Origin: Diphasiastrum complanatum
Lineage: Eukaryota > Streptophyta > Lycopodiopsida > Lycopodiales > Lycopodiaceae
Direction of reading: 5' to 3'
Assembly (NCBI GenBank): GCA_029204225.1
Contig: CM055106.1
Span: 4,010,039 to 4,074,038 of the forward strand
DNA length: 64,000 bases
Shown here: positions 55,561 to 64,000 of the stretch, piece after piece
Layout: each line of letters starts with the position of its first letter
Numbering within the stretch: the stretch's first letter is position 1
Translations under genes and position numbers: made by a program
The notes under the pieces: model-generated
The model's database searches: none
Seen by the model: only the letters and a program-made list of their open reading frames with translations
Told to the model about the DNA's origin: nothing

Positions 55561-55875
55561 CTTTAGAATGATTTGATAAATTCATATGATCCTTTATGAT
55601 ATCTGGATAACTTGTTCTGCTAAAAATCCAGGAAAGAACATCGTGATCCTCCTTGATAACCTATTCAACATATGGAATCACAAGTTTTTATATATTCAAA
55701 ACAATTACTAAACGAAATTGCACATGAATAATAGCCATTTTTTACTTGAAAACATGCTAACCACCATATGTTGTTTTTTGATTGCACACTGAAGTTAAGA
55801 TCCCTTGAGTTTCTTGCATTGCTCAATGCTCCATTCATGAGAGTAATACTTACTCTTTCCAACTTTTGTCCTTTT

Positions 55876-57596
55876 ATAAATGTTTCTATTATTTAGACTA
55901 AGTATGCCTACAAATGCAACATTTGATTTTTTGTGCCTCCAAAAGATTTAGATTGGTGTCAATTTACATGGAATTTAGACCACATTATGTATAGATTTTT
56001 ACAATGCAAGACCGAAATCATAAAATTTCAAAACATGCCCTTTCACTCTAACTTGTTCAAGGGTTTTCTTGCCTTTGCAAGGGAAGTCCAAAAACTCTAT
56101 CCGAACACTTGCAATGAAGAAAGCTTCTGAAAATGGAGCATCTTTCAAACATTGATTGTTTGCAAGAAAACCAATGTTTCTATTTTTTTAGGTATGATAT
56201 GGAAATTATGAACTTATGTGGTAAAGTTGGACTGCAAACTTGCAAAAAACTATCGATTAAAATTGTTTATTTTCTTTTGACAAACTTCTATCAAATGCTA
56301 GTGACCTTGTAATATATTAATTGAAATCTTGACGTTCTACCAAAATGCAATCAAGATAAGAGTTACATTTTTATATGGGTTTTGTAGGCCATCCAAACAT
56401 CACATCATTGAAAAGACACAAGAACACTTGAAAGTGAAACATTAGTTGCACATAGTTCTCTGACAACTAAAACCTAGATCATACATCTTGATCTCAGCTG
56501 ATAAGGACACCAAGTTCCAAGAGTAAAACCCATATATGAAGAATAAAAAGGAAAATACAAAGTTATGGATGTTAAAAAAAAAATTACATGGTTTTGTTAA
56601 ATGATTTTTATAGTAAACTATAGAGCCATTGAGAATTCTATACCCAAGAGAACATGAAAGGTGGATAAAAAACTATTTTCCCAAGTCTACTTAAGCCCTT
56701 CTTGGCTTGTTATTCTTATTTAAAGCACTTTAAGGAGGGAATCGCCTTCATTCTTAAAGCCAATAATTTCTTTTGGGCTCAACAAAGCTTACATTAGATA
56801 TATGAATACAACTCTAAGAACTTATGTACTTGAGGTACATGACTCCGTAGACATTCTTGTCCTCAAAGATGAAAATGTGTGTTTGCTAAGCTTAAACTCT
56901 CTAGTTTTGAAATTTTTAGTAGGCATGATTGAGGATGTCATGTCTAGCAACTTGCCATGTTGCTATAGATCTTGAGATGACATTGGAAATACATCCATAT
57001 GATAATTATAGTCTGCAACTTATATTCCCATTAAGAATAAAAACGATGGCCAAAGAAGAGCTTGATGAAATATCATATTGCTTTTTGGTAATCCAGATCT
57101 ACATGAACTAGGCAGGAAGTATCACCGCAATATTCTATTTTGTCTACATCTTTGATATCATGCCACCTTGGATGGTTTATTCAATTTCCTTGGACTCATG
57201 TTTTTGCACTACATCTGGCTCTTTTACTGCATCAGGCAATATGTATTTTTTGATCATCTTGATCAACAATGCTATTATAAACTCATTAATCCTTGTAGCT
57301 TTCTATTGATGATCCCATGTAAGTGCTTTGTACGAGATAGCTCATATTGACAATGCAACTTGGGCATACATCGAGGCATGTCTCTAGTCATATAGTTGAT
57401 CAAGTACATTTATTCAAATTTGGACTTCATCCATGATTGGAGCCTTGCAAAACTAAATTAAATATATGTTGTTTTGAGTAGCCATGGGTAGAGAATCATT
57501 GCTGACACTGCTTGATAATAAATTGAATACTTTTAGCTCGATAGAGTAATGTAAACCTTTTTGAAAAAGTAGCATGAATTTAAGGTCTAGAGCATA
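55876..57596 (+). repeat. Inverted duplication, arm 2 (partner 42606-44330)
   Basis: Reverse-complement match to arm 1. It holds a 65-codon plus frame, 55933-56130, with WCQFTWNLDHIMYRFLQCKT and FAREVQKLYPNTCNEE, nearly the same as in arm 1. Between the arms the frame differs only at about six residues, and almost all base changes there alter the protein, which argues against selection. No domain is known. The right end (57596) lies next to the start of the direct duplication at 57601. Confidence 0.85.
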
Positions 57597-57835
57597 TTCA
57601 GGGTCAAAATTTTGGAGCAAGGATTTGTCAACATGACATATCTTGATCATGTGGTTAATTACATAGCCCCTTAATTCCCATGCCTTGTGACACATTTTAT
57701 TTGTAGATAATGCCAATGTGCTTTTTATAGTTTTATTTTGTTGACATTGAAAGTCTTCCATTTAACTCGCATTCTGAAAGTCTTGAAACATAATAACTAT
57801 GAAATCTTTGAAATAGCAAAAAAAGAATTAGCAAA

Positions 57836-58270
<435 letters not shown>

Positions 58271-60357
58271 TACACATATCACCAACTAATTCCTAGAGTC
58301 TTCCACCTATTTACGGTTACCATATGCGTAAATTAAGTAGCAATATATTATTGTTGTTTTTTTACCTATGCATATACACGAAAGGTTGTGGTTCAAAGTG
58401 CTTGTGTTTGTCGAAGGGCACGACCACAAACAACCCAACTTGAAATGTGGTCTAAGAATTTTTTTTTTTTTTATGTTGTCTTTGCAACACACCAATTTAC
58501 ACAAATTTTCACATTGAAGGCTATATACAGCATAACAAATGTATTTTATGAGGCTTGGAATTTTAAGGGCACCACATGCTTTTCTTCCTGAATTTAGTTC
58601 ATTTTATTTTTCCTAGCTAATGAGCTTTCATACTTTCTATCATCATTAGAACGTCATCCAAATGTGCTATAGTTTTTGACAATTTCATTGTATTTATATT
58701 CTCCATGGCACACACTATGGATTTTAGCCCATCATGAGTCGTGTTCCTCAAAGAGAATTGCATAATCATATTATTCTATTGGAATCACAACATCAAAAAC
58801 TCAAAATTCTAGTTGTCTCATGTGGTCAATTATAGATGTCTTACATGGTCAATTCACAATCTTGAAAAAAGTCAAATGTGCCTTCCTAGATGTGTAAAGG
58901 GATATAAATTCCACATCATTGTTACACTCATATTTCGACACCTAGGCAGTTCAAAGTAAATGCACAGAATCTAGGTTTATTCCAAAGTACATCTTCATGG
59001 TTATTCCGGTCCTGTAAATGGTCCTATGAATCCAAAAGAAAAATTAGAACAAAATCAGTCCATATTTTAACTCCTTTTTGCCCTCAAGTTTAACTCCATC
59101 CAACCTCAGACACAAGTATATATGTAGCCATTTTTCCACACGAGCCTACCACGCGATTCGAGACTTGGCCAAAATTTTATCTTCTTTTTTATTTTGCGTA
59201 GCTCTACCATGCATCCACGCTAAATATTCACTTTTTCCTGTGACAAGTAATATGGAGATTTGCCACGTGTGGCAATAATTCCAAAGCGTTCTCTGGAAAT
59301 TTGTCACGCGTGGCAAACAATTGACCTGTGTTTGCTAGGACAAGTTGTTTGTCTTATGTTCGGAAAAAATTGCTTGGTAAAAAAAAAAATCTTGAAAAAT
59401 TTTAGATTTTTTAATATTGATGAAATGTTGTAAATAAATTACACTATAAAATACATATAAAATTGTCCGTTCCATAACTGAACACATTGCAATCTAGAGC
59501 GAGGCCCCAAAAAAGTTGCATTTAAATCTATAAATATTTAACAAAGGATTTGTTCCAACCCAGGTTTTAGTAGATTACAAGTTCAAAACCCAAGCATTCA
59601 CAATTTTGAAGAGGGGGCGCACTTGTTTAAATTCTTATCACAGTTTTGGTGATGTCATTACACTTTTAGAATGTCCACTATACATGATTTTCTTTAAAAT
59701 TAAGCTAATAGACTAACTAGCTTCGATATTAAGTAATGACACGTTACGAATGGTTATCGTTCTATATTCTAAAACATTATATTTGATGATTATCAATTAT
59801 GATTGTACTGATACATTCTTAACGCGATGACAAAAAAGAAATGAAATAGTCACTTGTTTTCTTTTTAAACTTAATTTTTTTGTAATAAATATTTTTTTAC
59901 TAAGCACATATTGGCATTCTGATTAAAAATTATATTTTATTTAAATTTGTGACATTGCTAATGAAAAGAACTAAAAATTGATTTTTTAAGTGCTAAAATT
60001 TAAAAGACAAGTAAATTATATTTTTTATTTTTCTTTTAATATTATAATTCTTAATATTTAATATTTTAAAGTTTATATAATTTTTTTTTACAGAATCTAA
60101 AATATAAATATTTGTAATTTTAACATTTCATCTTTTGCATGCAAATAATAAAATGTTAAAAATTTATATTGTTTAAAAATGCACAAAATATATAAAATAT
60201 AATTTTTTTTCAATAATTGATTTGTAAAAATTAATCTAAAATGTATGATAGAAATCTAGAATACTTTCAAGTTTTGTATTTTAAAAGATATAAAATTTCA
60301 CATAATGTATTATTTCATTCAGAAAATATTTTAAGAGTATTTAGAAATTGTCTAAAA

Positions 60358-61282
60358 GGGGTTTTTAGGAATATGTTAAAATATGGGACTTTTCACAAGA
60401 TGTCTTAATTTCTATGTAGTAACCTGTAAGAAATGCATTTATTTCACTTAACAATTTATGAACAAAGGAAAATCACAATAAAAACTAACAGGGTTAATCT
60501 TTTCATGATACATATTTGTGGGTAGATGATCCAAATTAATTTGCAATGTTAAGAAATGAAAATAGTCTATGAAACATATATGGATTTCAAAATGAGTTGT
60601 CAAGATACAAAGAAATGGTGTAATATTGTGATTGTTCATCATGTTTCATAGCTTGTATGTTTGGATCGTTTGTGTGGAGGGGGCAGCTAGAATAGGTCAA
60701 ACCACTGACATGAATCTAGTACATGGACTTCCTTCGCTTGTTATGCACTTTTTTTATGCCAACATTACATACTTCTAATAAAGCATTCTGCATGTTGCAG
60801 ATTGTCAACTGAAATGAAGTATGATAATACAAAAAAGAAGTTGTGCACTCAACAAATTGTTATAAGACAACTTGAATTTCTAAATATTTAAATGGAGATT
60901 CATCGTTCAAGGAGTCTTCTATCTAGAAACCATATGAAATGTCGGCTATGCACAATGTATAAGGTCTTTTCTTTAAACAAATTGTCATCTCCTTGCAATA
61001 TCTCTCATCTACAATATAAAACACTGGTCGATCCTCCACATTTTTGAAAATGTAGGTTTCAGTGGAATACTCTTTGGCCACTATTCCACTAGTTGCAATT
61101 TTTTTTTGGTATTTTTTCCTTCTGCTCTGGCTTTTAAAATATTTCTTTTAAATTGCTCAAGCAAAACATTTTTAATATCGTTAATACTCTACAAAAAGAA
61201 AACCTTGTGTTTAACATGAAAAAAAAAATATTATCATTAAAAAAACTACTAAATCGATATTTTTTTGCTTACTAGATGTAAA
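60358..61282. other. No gene recognised
   Basis: AT-rich spacer between the direct duplication and the locus-3 unit, with A- and T-runs and no coding frame or repeat partner. Confidence 0.5.
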
Positions 61283-61438
61283 GTATTGATTCGACGCGCC
61301 ATAGCCCACAGATATACTCGAATCTCTCCACTTTGTGCGTTGAATTGATATCCTTGTATTTTTCTCAAATATCGAATCAACGTGCGATTTCTTATTTGCT
61401 TTTAGTTGTGCCCTTATCTTCGCACGTTGAAACGATAC
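61283..61438. repeat. Four alternating copies of an 18-bp motif upstream of the locus-3 gene
   Basis: The motif is close to CGCACGTTGAATCGATAC. Copies lie at 61283-61300 (minus), 61335-61352 (plus), 61369-61386 (minus) and 61421-61438 (plus). The last lies about 40 bp before the first ATG (61479). Alternating orientation within 160 bp is typical of subterminal binding sites in some DNA transposons, and could equally be a promoter element. Confidence 0.55.
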
Positions 61439-61478
61439 TTGGTCTTTCTTTTTTCAAACGTTTTTTACATTTAGTACT

Positions 61479-62900
61479 ATGTCTAAGTCGACATCTTTGG
61501 AGGATAAATTGAGGAATTTCTTAGCTAGCAGTGAAATTCCCTTCAAACAAATGAATTATTTTCCACCTTCATATAGATAAGTTTGTTTATGAGAATCGTT
61601 CTCAACTTGTTGATAAATTTGGTCATGTAATTACTACACCTCTTATAGATATAGACAATTGTAGTTTTGTTTATTTTTCAGATCTTGTACATTCCCAACC
61701 ATCTTCCAAATAAAAACACAATATGAAATTTTCGAAATTACATGACTTCATAAAAATCACCCAATGTAGTATTCACAATAGAAAATGTTGTCTTTCTATA
61801 AAAGAAATGGCATTTATTTATTTTTAACTTTGTTGACAGAAGATGAGCCTGCTGGTTCATCTTCATTAGGCCTATTTAACATCCCTTCATCTGTTCCAAT
61901 GGTGTAGATGAAGATGATCTTGATATAAGTGCTGAAGTTGAAGCTGAAATGGCATCTGAATTTGAGTAGACTACTTGTCGCTCAATAATTTAGTCTGATT
62001 GTAAATCTTCAAAAACTTCTTTTATGAATTTTTTTTTACTGGATCTTCTTGTATATATTATAAATAGTGATAGTTAAATCATTATAAATAATGATAGTTA
62101 TATATCATTCAATGATATTGAAGATGTTTTTGATTTGAGATAAGATGAAATCTTCTCAAGTTTTTCAAAAGACAAGGAGACATTGGTTATCATGATGGAA
62201 ACATACAAAGCTTATTCTGAAACCTTGCCGAGTGAAAAAGAATTTTTGGAGTTTCAAAAAAGTATCCACCAAGGATTCATCATGAACTAGTAAGAACTGA
62301 AGAGTCTAGTGGTGGCCATGACATTACAATAGAAAATATAGTCGGTTATGATGAAGATGTAAGTCAAGACCTTATACTTTAATTATTGTTCTATTTTTTG
62401 TAATTGTGATATTGATCTTTCAATCTAAATATATCTATTATTACTCTTCTCTACAAAATACCATCGAACTAGATGTCTTTGTTATAAGTCGTGGATGTCT
62501 TCGCAAGGGATGTTGGTCACAAAGAAACATCCATTGCCCATTACTTGAAGAATTTTATAGATAACGAATTTTGTATATCATGCGAGTTATAGTCCATTCG
62601 TTGCAACCATTATAACGACAATTAGAGCATTGTCTATTTGTTGAGGAGGCCACAATAATGCCAAGAAAACATTCAAAATTGTTTTTGTTAAGAGGGATCT
62701 AGCTATTAAAATACTCGGTTATAACTTTGAAGATACCACAAAAAGATCATCTTCAATGACCCTTTATTCGAGATATATAGACGAGCAAAAAGAAGAATAT
62801 ATGAGTTTTAATATACAAGTTTTAGATCCATATGAAAGGAGATTCATGACAATACCATGCATCTCAAACTTGGAGATGATGAAAATTGAAATTAAAATAG
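61479..62900 (+). pseudogene. Unidentified transposon-like gene, plus-strand gene of locus 3
   Basis: Segments in order: ATG 61479, MSKSTSLEDKLRNFLASSEI then a frame change to NRSQLVDKFGHVITTPLID; an acidic piece at about 61840-61968 (EDEPAGSS, then DEDDLDISAEVEAEMASEFE); 62090-62358, ETLPSEKEFLEFQK, a frame change, and GGHDITIENIVGYDED ending at a GTAAGT donor (62359); 62490-62880, [54 protein letters not shown]. The last three segments match the gene split by element A at 2380-7489. There are several stops and frame changes. It runs into a (TA)n tract at 62911. I do not recognise the family. Confidence 0.5.
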
Positions 62901-62908
62901 ATTTTATA

Positions 62909-63017
<109 letters not shown>

Positions 63018-63129
63018 GTTTTCCATTATATCACGAGGATCTCTCTTTTTTTATGAATCTGAATGCTTTATGAAAGATCATAATGTTTGACGAGTTCTTA
63101 GCATAGTTGTACTAAATATTTATTTTTTG

Positions 63130-63560
63130 AATTATGTCCACCATGAATTTTTAGCTCTATGAAATGCTCCTCTTGTTTGCCAATGTGATTTTTCCACACC
63201 TTGTGATGACTAGATACTTAAGCTCATATTCCTTTGCAAAACAAGTTGCATGATGAAAAAATATGTGTTGTAAACAAGAATTGAATTAAGTAACATCAAT
63301 AGAAATAAATATAATTATGAATGAGATAAGTACCATATAATCAAATAGAACAGTACCATGTAATGTGTAGCATGATCTTCTCCCCAACAATCTCGTACAG
63401 ATTTTACAAATGTGGTGCAATGATTTTGCAAAGTACTCATATCTTCTAATTATAGTAATTCTTTCCTGATAACACCTATGAGTTTGGCTAAGTTTTTTGA
63501 CACTTGTGAACATGTCCTTATTAAATTAATTTTTTCAACTTTCTTGAATGCCAGTCACGT
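63130..63560 (-). pseudogene. Unidentified conserved gene, minus-strand gene, copy 3
   Basis: Minus strand from 63560: RTCSQVSKNLAKLIGVIRKE, a stop, LEDMSTLQNHCTTFVKSVRD, CWGEDHATHYM, then GTACTG (63356). The intron would be 89 nt, but its acceptor reads ACAA instead of CAG (63268-63270). Then HIFFHHATCFAKEYELKY, and in shifted frames SSQGVEKSHWQTRGAF. This is the most decayed of the three copies, and it again converges on a plus-strand gene, here across the (TA)n tract. Confidence 0.55.
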
Positions 63561-64000
63561 CACAAGGAATTTGGCATTTTCGCCAAGAAGCATTAAAGAT
63601 ATTGGTGGAAAATTCCTACATTGTTGATATTCTAGACAGTAGTCTTAGAAATTATAGAGCCAAAGAAAGATGATACAGAAAAATGAATGGTCTCCCTTCA
63701 TGTGGATGAGCCAATTTGTATTTCACATGTATCAAAAATTTTACACAAATATATTGAGATTTTATATATTCATGCATCTTCAATTTTGATTGTTGTTCCT
63801 ATGTCTTTGTATTTTAGGTGTTCATTCTGTCTTGTTCAACAAAAACTCATGATTAGTGTATGATTTTATATTTTGAAACATCATCACTAATCAAAACCAA
63901 AATATGCATGTTTTATAATATACCTTTATACTGTCCAATCAAAATTGATAATATTCAGAAAAATCATACTGCAATATGTCAAGTTCTCTTCAAATGTGAT
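63561..64000. other. No gene recognised; unit probably continues beyond the window
   Basis: AT-rich. The equivalent upstream region of copy 1 (8260-9185) should lie here, but I could not align it with confidence. Confidence 0.4.

Overview
This window is plant nuclear DNA from a large, repeat-rich genome. The evidence is nested LTR retrotransposons with the plant initiator-tRNA primer site (TGGTATCAGAGC), mostly Ty1/copia with some Ty3/gypsy, long (GA)n, (CT)n and (TA)n microsatellites, and one secreted GNA-type (bulb-type) lectin gene. That lectin type fits a monocot but also occurs in other land plants, so I do not name a species. Nearly every coding stretch is a broken transposon gene. The lectin at 46103-46630 (minus) is the only open, ordinary host-like gene I can support.

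Layout. 1-2310: low-complexity DNA, then a minus-strand copia RT remnant carrying a 344-bp insertion with its own primer site. 2380-9185: an unidentified two-gene unit (plus-strand and minus-strand genes facing each other) whose plus gene is split by copia element A (2558-6839, exact TTTCT target duplication). 9186-12322: noncoding repeats. 12323-14884: a tandem array of LTR/RNase H units with a 951-bp period. 15390-22235: copia remnants, including element D (minus, integrase deleted) and decayed element E (plus). 23016-23600: an LTR scrap and a gypsy RNase H remnant (minus). 23653-40870: a nested zone in which F1 is split by the nearly complete copia element G (27010-33165), and a second copy, F', is split by fragments H and C. 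F1 and F' share the same fusion of a copia RT start to a gypsy integrase.

42606-60357 holds two large duplications around the lectin region: a 1.7-kb inverted pair (42606-44330 and 55876-57596) and a 2.5-2.7-kb direct pair (46851-49370 and 57601-60357). Between them, 50653-55057 is a GC-rich LTR element (I) with no gag or pol. The end of the window (61283-63560) carries another copy of the convergent two-gene unit, and a third copy of its minus gene lies at 55070-55560.

The candidate for an undescribed system is this convergent two-gene family. Its minus gene keeps a 94-nt GT-AG intron at the same position in two copies (89 nt with a mutated acceptor in the third) and a strongly conserved protein. 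Its plus gene is recognisable at two loci, and one locus has four alternating 18-bp motifs just upstream. The arrangement suggests an old DNA transposon, but I do not recognise the family.
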